A DNA stretch of 64,000 nt from Odontesthes bonariensis. Lineage: Eukaryota; Chordata; Actinopteri; Atheriniformes; Atherinopsidae. The notes under the pieces are model-generated. The model did no database searches, was not told the origin of the DNA, and worked only from the letters and a program-made list of their open reading frames with translations. This document shows, one piece after another, positions 22,900 through 64,000 of the stretch. A program made the position numbers and the translations under genes. The stretch spans positions 37,999,663-38,063,662 of the forward strand of contig NC_134510.1 in assembly GCF_027942865.1 (NCBI RefSeq). Direction: 5' to 3'. The stretch's first letter is position 1; every line of letters begins with the position of its first letter.

Positions 22900-23780
22900 A
22901 GGTTGCGGGGTGACGCTCACCTGCAGGACTCCTCTGATGCTCTCCTGCTGGCGCGGCGCATGCGGCGCAGCGCGCGAGCCGCCGCCGGACCCGCACAGCA
23001 CCGCCAGCTTCAGAAGTAACAGTCTGGACACCAGAGACGTCAGAGAAAAGCAGCTGTTCTTCAGTGTTGACCAACCGGTCAACACCAGGGACGAGTTTCC
23101 CCCCGAGGTGTCCACCAGAAACGGGGCTGTGACTGACAGCTTCAGCCCGCCGGGCGGCAGCTTCCCGGTGCCCTGAACCGAAATGATTTCACATACGTGC
23201 GCGGCGTGCGCTTCGTATTTTATCATGTGAATAATTTTAGAGCACCTTTCCCTTCCCAGCAGGACAGATTTCAGCCCGCGAGCCACTGCGCTTTGGACGC
23301 AAGGGGCGGAGTGGCTCATCTCCTCCCCAGAGGATCGCGAAAGTTTGGCGTGACGTAATTGATCATTTTTCTGGTAATCTTCCTCTTTCAAAATTTCTTT
23401 ACCCACCCTGTCCCACCGACACGACACAGCGAGTCTCCCTCCCCCCGCCAGCACGCTCTCGCCGCCGGGAACGACAGTCCACGCAGACGCTTGCTTGGAC
23501 CCGGGACGCGCGGGCGAGGAGTCGCGCAGCGCCGCGCCGGCCAGTCCGAGGCTGTACGCCGCGCTGGCAGGCCGCTTTATCGGAGGATTCCTGGTCAAGA
23601 TGTTCCCCCTACACCGGAGAACGGCCGACAGGGAAGAGGCGGAGGGGGTGGAGGCCATAGCGGTCAGAAATCCCCGTTTCTCCTTCAGAGTCCCGGCTGC
23701 TCAACCTTTATCCGGCCGGCCGCATTTAAAGGTTAATGTGCCCGGAGACGAGATCAGGGTGGGGGTCGACCACCATGCTG
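22900..23780. promoter_or_regulatory. CpG island
   Basis: A dense CpG block (many CGC/GCG words) of about 0.9 kb stands out from the AT-rich flanks. In vertebrates such blocks usually mark promoters, which supports a transcription start here on one or both strands. Confidence 0.6.
22921..23658 (-). CDS. Unidentified GC-rich ORF in CpG island (tentative first exon)
   Basis: An uninterrupted 246-codon frame starts at an ATG with good context (GCTATGG, MASTPSASSLSAVLRC) and ends at a strong donor, CTGCAG followed by GTGAGC. With the exon at 22209-22286 it would give 271 aa. A hydrophobic run, SLVSRLLLLKLAVLCG, lies near residues 208-223. No domain is recognised. The opposite strand is also open with good codon usage (23495-23824, LYAALAGRFIGGFLVKMFPL; 22859-23176), as GC-rich DNA often is, so direction and coding status remain unsettled. 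It could be a 5' UTR. Confidence 0.3.
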
Positions 23781-23824
23781 GCCCCAGTTGCCGTAAAGGG
23801 GGGTTCAGGAGGGTGTGTCTTTAG

Positions 23825-24500
23825 GTAATAGTGGAAAATATTCGTCACTGTCAAAACACCACATTAAAAAGAACCAGAATGCGCCATTCTGCCAAAGTAA
23901 CGTTTCACTCCCGCTGCCCTGCTTTAATTTAACTGAACTGTTCTGTACATGAAATGTGCTACAAATACATTTGATTTGGTTTGGTAACATTTCAACAGTT
24001 GTTCTTAGATAAAAAATAAAATAAAAAAAAGACTCATAGTGCCCATGCGCCCCTGGGCTGTTATTTGTTGTCACCCAAAACATTTTGCCTTTGTCCAGGT
24101 GACATAAAAACACAGATGACGAATATTTATAAATTAGTGTTTTTGTTTCCCCAACTGCCTGCTCAGGAAGGCAAAAGGGGCAGAAGGTCAAAATCAATCT
24201 GAGGAGCGAACACGGTCACGTGAACACGACGCACGCACTCTTTCAAGGTTTTATGGATCAGGACATGATCCAAAAAGTCCTGATCGGGTCTTCAGATTAT
24301 TGTCAAACTGACCAATGATGAACAGCGGCACATGATTTATTACAATGAGTCTTTATTTACTGAATTAAAGTGTGATAAAGTAAGTGAACCCTGCCTGCTT
24401 CCACAGGATCTAAGAGGGGGAGTAGAGGGGAAGCCAGGTAAAAAAGGAGGAAAGACATCAGCAGTGATCTTAGAGAAGAAACTGGCTGCTTCTTCTGAAT
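23825..24500. other. Intergenic sequence with LINE tail scrap
   Basis: A short L2-like tail (CTGTACATGAAATGTGCTAC) lies at about 23935-23990. Nothing else is recognised. Confidence 0.45.
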
Positions 24501-24509
24501 TTATTATGG

Positions 24510-24725
24510 ATTTATCATGAAATCTGCACGATATCTTTGAACTTATCTGGACTGTTGCTTGTTTTTAATCATTTAAATGATTTTATTTGTTTCTCTTTAT
24601 ATTCTTTTATGTATTTTTAATGCTTCTTCCACTCCCTGCTGCAATGCTTTTATTTTATGTAAAGCACTTTGAACTGTTTTGTACATGAAATGTGCTACAA
24701 AAAAAATTTGATTTGATTTGATAAA
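24510..24725 (+). mobile_element. L2-like LINE 3' tail
   Basis: Ends TGTGCTACAAAAAAAATTTG and repeated GATTTGATTTG. It lies in opposite orientation to the copy at 24805-25062, giving a roughly 80-bp-spaced inverted pair. Confidence 0.65.
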
Positions 24726-24804
24726 TTATACTTAACAAAGGACAAAGATAAGCCAAAGATATGACAAAGACCAAATCCGTCAGATTGATGCTGGATCAGG
24801 TCAA

Positions 24805-25062
24805 AATCAAATCAAAATTATTTATATAGCACATTTCATGCACAAAACAGTTCAAAGTGCTTCACATAAAATAAAAGCATTGCAGCAGGGAGTGGAAGAA
24901 GCATTAAAAATACATAAAAGAATATAAAGAGAAACAAATAAAGTGATTTAAATGAATTTAAGAACCAGCAACAGTCCAGATAAGTTCAAAGATATCGTGC
25001 AGATTTCATGCATAGACACATGAGAACAGAAATGTCTTTAACCTGGATTTAAAAATGTCTCC
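24805..25062 (-). mobile_element. L2-like LINE 3' tail
   Basis: Nearly identical over 250 bp to 7413-7670, starting with repeated AAATCAAATC and the TTTATATAGCACATTTCATG box. Confidence 0.65.
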
Positions 25063-25695
25063 ATTTGGTGAAAGTTTTCAGAGTAAAGTTTGGACCAGGC
25101 TCACTGACATTCCCACAGTGAGTTGTTGACATTGATAACTCACCACGCATCCAGGAGCCGGATGGCACGCTGTCAAACAGGCTTACAGGACAGAGGGCGA
25201 GGACACTTTTCTCCGGCTGTCCTGTTAACAGGTGTGTTTACACCACCAGAGGGTATCAGGTGTCCAAAGAGGCGGCACGACTGCTGAGAGTGAACAGGAA
25301 GTCCCCGATAAACAAGGGACGGTTTCAGAGCTTTTAAAAGGAGAAGAAGAACTCAGGTCATCAGAAAAGCATTTAAAAAAAGACGTAAAAGTGTCATAAA
25401 AAGGCTTTATTTAAGGACTGAATCAGAAATAAAGTTCATTCTCAGATACTTACAAATATAAACATCTTTAGTTATGTACAAAGGGCATGAACAACATTTA
25501 AAAGAAGTAAAAACTGAAGTGGATCATGAGACCAGTCCTATGTGATGTGAATAACTGCTTTAAATCAGTGGTTTCAGTGCAGTTCAGCACGCACAGCTTG
25601 TTTAATGTTGCTTTCACAGTTCTGATAGGAACACAAACAGGTTGCAGCTGTTTCTGAACACAGTTCAGATGTGCTGCCGCCCTCGTTTTCCTTCA

Positions 25696-25795
25696 TTTCA
25701 TCATGTTGCTGCCTGTGAACGGGCTCTGATGTGCGCAGTTCCCCCGTCACCATTTTACACCAGGAGCAAATTAAAGTGTCCAGAGCTTCGTTTGT
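25696..25795 (+). repeat. Direct repeat left of minisatellite
   Basis: Contains CTGCCTGTGAACGGGCTCTG, GATGTGCGCAGTTC, ACCATTTTACACCAGGAG and AAATTAAAGTGTCCAGAGC. The same blocks recur in order at 26108-26208. Confidence 0.85.
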
Positions 25796-25796
25796 C

Positions 25797-26100
25797 TTCA
25801 GCAGGTTTTCACCTGGTTTTCAGCAGGTTTTCACCAGCTTTTCACCAGGTTTTCAGCAGATTTTCACCAGCTTTTCAGCAGGTTTTTCAGCAGATTTTCA
25901 CCAGGTTTTCAGCAGGTTTTCACCAGCTTTTCAGCAGGTTTTTCAGCAGATTTTCACCAGCTTTTCAGCAGGTTTTCACCAGGTTTTCAGCAGGTTTTTC
26001 AGAAGATTTTCACCAGGTTTTCAGCAGATTTTCACCAGCTTTTCAGCAGATTTTCACCAGCTTTTCAGCAGATTTTCACCAGCTTTTCAGCAGGTTTCCA
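25797..26100 (+). repeat. 11-bp minisatellite in 3' UTR
   Basis: About 27 copies of TTTTCANCAGS, mainly TTTTCACCAGC, TTTTCAGCAGG and TTTTCAGCAGA. A few units have an extra T. Confidence 0.93.
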
Positions 26101-26107
26101 GCAGGAA

Positions 26108-26208
26108 CTTTTCATCACGGCGCTGCCTGTGAACGGGCTCTGATGTGCGCAGTTCTCCCTTCACCATTTTACACCAGGAGTAAATTAAAGTGTCCAGAGC
26201 TTTGTTTG
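26108..26208 (+). repeat. Direct repeat right of minisatellite
   Basis: Partner of the repeat at 25696-25795, differing at a few positions. Together they bracket the array. Confidence 0.85.
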
Positions 26209-26268
26209 AATGCCCCCCCCCCCCCACTTTGGCCCGTTCAGGGCCCTGTCTGTGGGGTGAACGCACCC

Positions 26269-27195
26269 CTACCCTCCGTGTCCTAGTACCGTGTGGTTCA
26301 CCGGTTTGGGGGGCCTGTGGTGAAGGGCCATGGTGGGTATGATCACAAAGGCCAGGATGCCCACCAGCATGAGCGCCACGGTGATGGTGATGATGGACGC
26401 CACCACGGCGTAGTAGCACTGGTCCGAGCGGAAGAACCTGCGCAGGCGGCCTCTCACCCTGCTGGGCGGTCTGCCCACGTCCACCACAGTGGTCGGGGCT
26501 CCGCCCTGCTCCAGCGCTCCGAGGTCGCCTCCAGCGGCGGCCGTGGTCTGAGCGTCCTGGTTCTTCTTCGGGTTGGGGATGCTGGGGGGGTGGCTCTTCA
26601 GGAGCAGCTTGCCTTTGCTGCGCTTGAAGCGGATGGACAGCGCCCTCTGCATGTCCGCCGGGAGTTTGCCGATGATGTCCTGGTTGTTGCCCAGGCGGGG
26701 CAGGTCCCGGCCGTGGGGCAGGTCCGTGGTCTCCCGGCACACGGGGCAGCACAGGGTTTTCAGCTCGGGGGAGGTCACGTTGATGCGCGCCAGGCACTCC
26801 AGGCAGAAGGTGTGCCCGCACCCCAGCAGCTTCGGGGTCTTGAAGACGTTGTCGTAGGAGCAGAAGCAGATGGCGCACTCGGTGTCCTCCAGGTCGTCCT
26901 CCGGGGGCTTCTCCCTCCTCTGGTCGCCGTCCTTCTCCTTCCGGTCGCGCCTCCGGGCCTCCTCGCTCCGCCCGCGCTGCGCCCTCTCCCCCCGCGGCCG
27001 GTCTCGGTCTCGCCTCCTGCCCCTCTCGCCCCTCTCAGAGTCCGTACTTTTCGACCTCCGAACCTTCACAGACTTCTTCTTTTTGTGCTCCTCCTTGCCG
27101 ATCCCGTCACTCTGGTTGGGTTTGGGTTTGACGTTGGGGGCCGGTCTGGTTCCATGGCCCCCCTCAGCCCTGCTCCCCTCCGTGTCGTCGCTCAT
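26269..27195 (-). CDS. Membrane-anchored RING-HC E3 ligase, RNF183/RNF223/RNF225-like
   Basis: A complete 308-aa frame. Residues 1-105 are highly charged, with many Arg/Asp/Glu repeats. A C3HC4 RING spans 107-153 (C107-C110, C126-H128, C131-C134, C150-C153; the core GCGHTFCLECLARINV is diagnostic of this small family). A linker of about 100 residues follows, then one hydrophobic helix at about 262-286 (VVASIITITVALMLVGILAF) and a short tail. RNF183, RNF152 and RNF186 are tail-anchored ubiquitin ligases of ER, lysosomal or related membranes; the same role is inferred here. An acceptor TTTTCCACAG (exon starting at 27236) lies 41 bp before the ATG, so an upstream non-coding exon is likely. The LDCGH/GCGH and FCLECLA pattern is closest to RNF225, but orthology is unproven. 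Confidence 0.9.
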   Translation of the reverse strand: MSDDTEGSRAEGGHGTRPAPNVKPKPNQSDGIGKEEHKKKKSVKVRRSKSTDSERGERGRRRDRDRPRGERAQRGRSEEARRRDRKEKDGDQRREKPPEDDLEDTECAICFCSYDNVFKTPKLLGCGHTFCLECLARINVTSPELKTLCCPVCRETTDLPHGRDLPRLGNNQDIIGKLPADMQRALSIRFKRSKGKLLLKSHPPSIPNPKKNQDAQTTAAAGGDLGALEQGGAPTTVVDVGRPPSRVRGRLRRFFRSDQCYYAVVASIITITVALMLVGILAFVIIPTMALHHRPPKPVNHTVLGHGG

Positions 27196-27548
27196 GATGG
27201 AGGCTGGGAGGTGGTTTGCAGTTTCCCCAACACCAGCTGTGGAAAAGTAAATCTCTGAATGAGTTCATGCATTCATGTTGAGGAAACAAAACACTTTGCA
27301 GAGTCACTGCTGACTCACGCTGCTCTCTGGCCAATTCAGCGGGCATGTGCTGCTTTGGGACTGATAAGGAGCAGATAATAAGTAACAGAAGTTTTTCCTG
27401 CTCTGAGTCTGAAATCATCAACAAACACAAGCAGGGAGGGCTGGAGACAGACGTTTGAAACTCGCCAAGCGACACGAACCTGCACCGGTTTCTGTTGCTG
27501 CTCAGCTTTCTGTTCTACCTGCTCGAGCCACAAAGTTTTCCATCTGCA

Positions 27549-29110
27549 GGAGGCTCACATTTGACATTTTAGAGGCTTTTTTTTCCTCAAAAATGTCCCA
27601 AAAGAACAGCAGAGAAAATCTGCAACAGGCTTAGGCCGAGTTAAAGCAATATTATGCCCATTATGGAGCTCCCCCTACAGGCAACTCTAGTCCGGTCTCT
27701 TGCTTTGTCGGCCTCTCTCTTTCTCTTCCTTGCTTTATCAGTCAGCGTCTTCTTCTGTTCCTTCGGTGCCTCTGCCATGATGATCGTACTGACAATGTTG
27801 CGCTAGCTTAGCCGTATACCTGGGAGCGTGAGAGGGGTCTATTTGTTTTTGCGGTAGGTGTGCCAGAAAGCAAGTCGAAGTACTTCCGCTTAGCTCCCGG
27901 GCCGCTCCAGCAAAGTTACATAGCGCAGTTATTCCAACTAAGACCCCCGAAGGGCATAGGAGACAGGCCAATCGTAATATTAAAACTCATTCTAGCCGCA
28001 CAATTTTTTTCAAGCTGTTATTTTAAGGTAGAAATGTTACATAGTATTGCTTTAAAAGAGTTTAAATGAGTTTAATTGAGTTGTTTGCTTTCAAACTGAA
28101 GCAGAGAGCGGCACAGACATCAGCAGGAGGCTCACATTTGACATTTTAGAGGCTTATTTTTCCCCAAACATGTCCCAAAAGAGCAGCACAAACATCTGCA
28201 GCAGGCTTAGGCTGAGTTAAAAGAGTTAAAAAGAGTTTAAATGAGTCGAATGCTTCCAAACCAAAGCAAAGAGCAGCAGAGACATCTGCAGGAGGCTCAC
28301 ATTTGACATTTTAGAGGCTTATTTTTCCCCAAAATGTCCCAAAAGAACAGCACAGACATCTGCAGCAGGCTTAGGCTGAGTTAAAAGAGTTTAAAAGAGT
28401 TTAAATGAGTCGCATGCTTCCAAACTGAAGCAGAGAGCAGTACAGACATTTTTGACATTTTAGAGGCTTATTTTTCGTAAAAAATGTCCAAAAGAACAGC
28501 AAAGACATCTGGAGGAGGCTCATATTTGACATTTTAGAGGATTATTCTTCCCCATAAATGTCCAAAAGAACAGCACAGACATCTGCAGGCTCACTTTTGA
28601 CATTTTAGAGGCTTATTTTTCCCCCAGAAATGTCCAAAAGAGCAGCACAGACATCTGCAGGAGGCTCATATTTAACATTTTAGAGGCTTATTTTTCCCCA
28701 TAAATGTCCAAAAGAACAGCACAGACATCTGCAGCAGGCTCACATTTGACATTTTAGAGGCTTATTTTCCCCCCAGAAATGTCCAAAAGAGCAGCACAGA
28801 CATCTGCAGGAGGCTCATATTTGACATTTTAGAGGCTTATTTTTCCGAAAAATGTCCCATAAGAACAGCAGAGAAAATCTGCAGCAGGCTTAGGCCGAGT
28901 TAAAAGAGTTTAAATGAGTTTAAATGAGTCGCATGCTTCCAAACCGAAGCAGAGAGCAGCACAGACATCCACAGAAGGCTCACTTTTGACATTTTAGAGG
29001 CTTATTTTCCTCAAAAATGTCCAAAAGAGCAGCACAGACACAGGCTTAGGCCGAGTTAAAAGAGTTTAAATGAGTTAAATGAGTTTAAATGAGTTCCAAA
29101 CTGAAGCAGA
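27549..29110 (+). repeat. Imperfect tandem repeat of about 100-150 bp units
   Basis: Repeated blocks GAGGCTCACATTTGACATTT, TTAGAGGCTTATTTTTCC, AAATGTCCCAAAAGAACAGC, CAGACATCTGCAG and GGCTTAGGC-GAGTTAAAAG occur about ten times with internal deletions. The first unit is interrupted by a MITE at 27641-28055. Confidence 0.85.
27641..28055. mobile_element. TTAA MITE (TTAAAGCAATA ends) inserted in tandem repeat
   Basis: The left end TTAAAGCAATATTATG and the right end CATAGTATTGCTTTAA are inverted repeats. Removing the element and one TTAA restores CCGAGTTAAAAGAG, exactly the sequence of neighbouring uninterrupted repeat units. This demonstrates insertion with TTAA duplication. Confidence 0.85.
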
Positions 29111-29562
29111 GAGCAGCACAGAGGCCTGGCACAGCCAATAAACAGAGAATAAGTGACTTATTGGAATACCTTCCACACTGACCTGTTGGGGTGGAAGGAT
29201 GTCGGCTCTGACAGGTGAAGTAATCCGGCTGTGTGGCAGAATGTGTCTCAGCATAACTGAGAAGCAGAGCTGAGGTCTGCAGTGGGAGCCAGGCTGCCTC
29301 CTCTGCCGTATATTTCCTCCTGTAGCTTTTCCTAACTGCAGCGGGGCTCAGCCTCCTCGCTGCTCGCCGCCTCCTGCCCTCCCTTTTCTGGTCGGACCAG
29401 TTGAACGAGCTGCAGCCATTCCGCTGCTTTCTTTCACCTCTGTGTCTGTGTGGAATATGCAGATAATCAGGGCATTTCCTTAGATAACTCCCATGTGTGC
29501 ACCCGCTCACAAAGAGCCTGTGTGGCCCTGGCATGGCAGTATCACCAGAGGCAGCAGAACTT

Positions 29563-30055
29563 AGTCAAACTGATATCTTTATAACTCCAAAGCAGAAGTC
29601 CCAACAGACTGGTTTCACACAGCTGGAGAGAATGCTGAGAGGTCTTCTCTGATCAGGCCCATGGTTTTTGGTCTTGCAAATAACATTTCAAAGGTTCTAT
29701 GTTTCAATATCACTGCATCATTTCTAACTCTCCATCTTGGAAATATTCCAGATGGACTGAGTAAAGCTGATAATTATCTACTTAAGGTCACAAAATGTTG
29801 GCTCCAGAAAAATGCCCCCACTACAGATACTTTTGTTGATATTGTAAAACAAACTGCATGTCCTGGAGCAAATGAGCGACTCAATCCGACTCCAGAAAGA
29901 TTTGGGTGAAAAACGATGGCAGAAATGGTCGATGAGTGAGACCGTTTTAACGTGTTGTGTACGATATTCTGACTTTCGAAAATACTGACCACCCCCGGAC
30001 CTTGAATGTGTAATTGTTCAATGTTTTGTACTATAAATAAAGAGTTTTAAAAGAG
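29563..30055 (+). mobile_element. Truncated LINE (L1/Tx1-like) 3' end
   Basis: The frame at 29661-29909 reads LGNIPDGLSKADNYLLK and TKCWLQKNAPTTDTFVDIV, the typical C-terminal stretch of L1/Tx1-type ORF2 after the reverse transcriptase. A 3' UTR and ATAAATAAAGAG follow, then the 20-bp tandem repeat at 30040-30150. Confidence 0.55.
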
Positions 30056-30180
30056 TTTTGATAGTTTTAAAAGAGTTTTAAAAGAGTTTTGATAGTTTTA
30101 AAAGAGTTTTAAAAGTTTTGATAGTTTTAAAAGAGTTTTGATAGATATAGAGATAGATAGATACTTTATTGATCCATATA
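30030..30180 (+). repeat. AGAGTTTTGATAGTTTTAAA tandem repeat and GATA microsatellite
   Basis: About six units of about 20 bp grow out of the LINE tail and pass into GATAGATA followed by CTTTATTGATCC, another common retroposon end in fish. Confidence 0.75.
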
Positions 30181-30299
30181 ATCAAGCAATAAAAATGTTT
30201 ATACACTTATAAACACTTTAAAAACAATCTAAGAATTTAAAAAACAATAAAAAAAAAATAAAAAAATAAAAACAATATATATATATATATCTTCCATCA

Positions 30300-31480
30300 C
30301 GTGCAGTTGAGGTGAGCCCCTCAGATCAGATCAGACGGCGTGAACACGCTGCCTCACGTCAGCAGCATCGATGTTTCACTCGGTTTCACAGTGAGTGTGA
30401 CGTGTGTCAACAGTTGGGAAAATTCCACTGTCCATGCATAAAAAAGCTCTGTCAACACGGCACGTATCAGCGTCTCATACCTGTCATACCTCTGCTGCTG
30501 CTGCTTAACCACCCAAACAAGATGTGCCGAGCCTTTCCTCGGCTTCACCGACTCCCTGAGAAACACACCGAGATCACTGATCCATGTCCAGGCCTCAGCC
30601 GAGTTACAGTAAATATGAGTCAAAAACACCCCGAAACGTCCCGGTGGACTCGCTTCCTGATGCAGGTTGTGTTATAATAACAAGCTGCACCTCACGTCTG
30701 CCTATGAGGGCGGAATCTGGCATGTTTGATCTGATTTTAGTTGTTAAAAATGAATCTATCCCCAAAAAGTAGATTCCTGTAACCTTTAAAGAGTCCTGAT
30801 CAACAGTTCTCCAGCTTCCTGAAGCTCTTTCAGAGTTTCTCTTGGGACATTTTCTGCTTTTTTCCCTCATTTTCAGTCCAGACCTTGTACCTGATGTGTT
30901 TTCTTCATTAAGCCACTTAACTCTGACCTGTGAACCATTCAGGCAGGAAAAAGGCTCCTAACTCAAGGGATGAACCAGTGTTGTGTCCACACAGAACAGA
31001 CAACTCAGCAAAGAAGCCGTTTTAAACTGGATCTTTAGGCACTTTGTTCCCAGCAGCCTGTCACAGAGACACATCATTTGTTCCCATTTCTTTAGCTGCA
31101 TCTGTGAAAAACAGCTTCATAGTTTCAGATTTTTTGTACATTTACATTTAAAACTACTTTCAGTTACCAAAAGAGTCAAATTAATATAAGAAATTCAGTT
31201 TAAAAAAAATCCTAATCCCAAAAATGAATTTTATCACGTCTAAAAGTAGAAAAGTAGGAAAAAACAGACAATAATAAGAATTATATGTTAAACAACATCA
31301 AGAAAAAGTAAATAAGATTAAATTTAAAGCTTAAAAAAGGAATATAAGATATAATCTAATGACTAATTATGGAACAATTAATATAAATGAAATGATTAAA
31401 CTGTTTTATGCCACCAGAAATGAATAATCTAGAAGCTCTTTGTGGGTTTTAGACTGGAATTAAGATTTGTTCCCATTTCT
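30300..31480. other. Unassigned intergenic sequence
   Basis: No exon, RNA gene or confident repeat was recognised. An AT dinucleotide run lies just before it at about 30275-30290. Confidence 0.45.
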
Positions 31481-31489
31481 TTAGCTGCA

Positions 31490-31800
31490 TGTGTGAAAAA
31501 CAGCAAAGATAACACAGTGTGACAGACAGAAAACAGGATTTCTGCAGCAACAAGGTGATTCCCAAAGAGCTGTTAGCTGAAAACTTGGCATATCTCAGCA
31601 TGGTGTGCAGTGTGTCCTTAAAACATTTGAGGAAACTGGACAAGTGGAGGACAGAAGAAGAAGTGTCAGGCCTAAAGAACTATCTACAGCAGATGAACAG
31701 GATCTGAAAGTGATGTCCTTAAGAAAGAGGAAAAAATCCAGCAAAGACCTGACAGCTGCAGATATTCACCTTAAAGCTGCTAAGAACTGAACAAACTCTG
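31490..31800 (+). pseudogene. Tc1/mariner transposase N-terminal relic
   Basis: Across two frames the sequence gives KTFEETGQVEDRRRS, VRPKELSTADEQDLKVMSLR and KRKKSSKDLTAADIH, the paired helix-turn-helix region of Tc1-like transposases. Frame changes and loss of the DDE catalytic part make it a dead fragment. Confidence 0.65.
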
Positions 31801-31975
31801 GTTCTGACTCAGACTCTGTGTTATATCCATATCCCTGCATGTATTTTGAGGCCCCCTCAAGGCTTTGCACAGCACATTAACTTGTATTAACTCACATGTT
31901 GATAATTAACCCACTTTTAAAGCAGCGATAAAAAAAAAAAAAAAAAATCTGACGCATTTCATCGGTGACTCGGCG

Positions 31976-32423
31976 AGTTCTTCTAAAGTAAACTTTATTC
32001 CAAACCCAGACTCTCAGTTATCCAGCATGACAAAGCACAGCAGGTCATTCAAACGAGTCACATAAAAAAAAAACTAAAAAACTCTAATGAACTTCCTGCT
32101 GCAATTAAACCGTAAAAAACAGTCATTGTAAAACTTTATCAGCACAAAGAATGAAAACAAAGATAAAAGTCAGTTTGGAATGGGCGCTGCTGCGTCTGTT
32201 CATCCAGGGGCAGGTCGGCTGGGGGGGGGCAGTCCTTTTCCAGCCAAACTGCCCTACCCGGGTATAATGCACAGATCTGTGTGAATAGCTTTGTTTTCCA
32301 CTGTTTTTCTGTTAAGAAATGTCCAGTTTTTCCCCACTCTTGCCCTGCTGTGAGCCCTGCTGCACCTTCTCCTTCTGGCTTGTGTCTCATGAGCACAGAC
32401 CCCCCCCCCCCCCCCCCCCCCCT
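31976..32423 (-). other. dhx16: Probable dhx16 3' UTR
   Basis: A minus-strand AATAAA at 31994-31999 lies about 430 bp after the stop codon. The UTR begins with a single A and then an uninterrupted run of 23 G (plus-strand C run at 32400-32422). Confidence 0.5.
32400..32422 (+). repeat. 23-base C homopolymer (G run in dhx16 mRNA)
   Basis: An unbroken C run directly after the dhx16 stop codon. On the transcript it is a G run able in principle to form G-quadruplexes. Confidence 0.95.
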
Positions 32424-63500
<31,077 letters not shown>

Positions 63501-63557
63501 CTACAAAAAGAAAAGAAAAAAAAACTTTATTACACACTTAGATTCTATTACATTTTG

Positions 63558-64000
63558 GCTGTGTTCGAAACCGCATACTTCTCCTACTTCTCCTCCTAAC
63601 TTTAACTTTTTTTAAGTTCCCGGATGCATACTAGATTCTCCGAAATGTTGGGTATGCATCATGAGGTTACTACTCATACTCAAACTACCCAAGATGCAAC
63701 GTAACGTGACGTCGCCGATCGTCATTTCCTGTCAAAACGGCAGTTTCAAGCTAGCTACAACGAGGGTAGGTTCACTTCCTGTTTTCAAAACAAAAGCACC
63801 AATTGTATGGTAATGGCTTTCCCTGTGATAAAAGGCAACGGGTATTTTATTTTGTGAAAATAACAGGAAGTGCGTTGCTCACTGCGGCTAGCTTTAGTAG
63901 CGCCGAATTCGTGGGAACAAAACTGTAAACAGCCGGTATTTTGTCAGGTTTTCAACACGTTGGGGATCTAAACGACTACTTTCTCACCTGAAAATGTTTC
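63558..64000. mobile_element. GGCTGTGTT MITE, continues past window
   Basis: Begins GGCTGTGTTCGAAACCGC and runs in reverse orientation relative to 33777-34379, through GTTTCAAGCTAGCTACAACG and GCGCCGAATTCGTGGGAACA to the window edge. It lies in the next dhx16 intron. Confidence 0.75.

Larger units (their letters stand above)
25380..26268 (-). other. Probable 3' UTR of the RING-finger gene
   Basis: A minus-strand AATAAA at 25406-25411 is the first good polyadenylation signal after the RING-gene stop codon. The interval contains an 11-bp minisatellite, a direct repeat of about 100 bp on either side of it, and a 13-base C run (G on the transcript) at 26213-26225. Confidence 0.45.

Noticed and set aside
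26293-27258. 321-codon plus-strand frame opposite the RING gene
   Set aside because: It is the GC-rich antisense of a well-supported RING-TM protein. It shows no domain, and the minus-strand frame has all eight zinc ligands.

Overview
This is teleost-fish nuclear DNA. Coding sequence sits in short spliced exons with GT-AG introns, and CpG-rich first exons are visible. Intergenic and intronic space is filled with fish-type DNA-transposon relics, LINE tails and very large minisatellites. All recognisable genes lie on the minus strand. No CRISPR, prokaryotic operon, rRNA or tRNA was found.

Layout, left to right. (1) 864-2291: the first three coding exons of an SH3BP5L (SH3-binding protein 5-like) gene; it runs off the left edge. 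(2) 4802-6971: complete two-exon CDS of MGAT1 (N-acetylglucosaminyltransferase I, 440 aa), with a likely non-coding CpG-island first exon near 10.3 kb. (3) 8496-9873: a palindrome-rich MITE swollen by a 28-bp minisatellite. (4) 11276-18403: a 7.1-kb, 22-bp-period minisatellite. (5) 22209-23658: an unidentified CpG-island locus with a possible two-exon minus-strand ORF. (6) 26269-27195: a single-exon-CDS, membrane-anchored RING-finger protein of the RNF183/RNF223/RNF225 type. (7) 32424-63500: the last 16 coding exons of DHX16, a DEAH-box spliceosomal RNA helicase. The reading frame is intact from the linker before the helicase core to the stop codon; the N-terminal exons lie beyond the right edge.

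DHX16 introns carry most of the repeats. An 8.6-kb, 11-bp-period array lies between the exons for helicase motifs I and Ia. A 1.9-kb homopurine/homopyrimidine array is bracketed by 160-bp direct repeats. Smaller 10-, 11- and 22-bp arrays, a nested L1-in-MITE insertion, MADF- and BED-domain transposon fragments and several MITE families ending in TTAA are also present.

The genes are not an operon and need not cooperate: MGAT1 acts in Golgi N-glycan synthesis, DHX16 in pre-mRNA splicing, SH3BP5L probably in membrane or small-GTPase biology, and the RING protein probably in ubiquitin ligation at a membrane. The main novelty is repeat biology. Five separate minisatellites have periods of 11 or 22 bp. 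Two arrays are sandwiched between direct repeats. The largest intronic array presents a pyrimidine-rich, essentially AG-free strand to the spliceosome. Very long stop-free frames (up to about 2,860 codons) are by-products of repeat period and composition, not genes.
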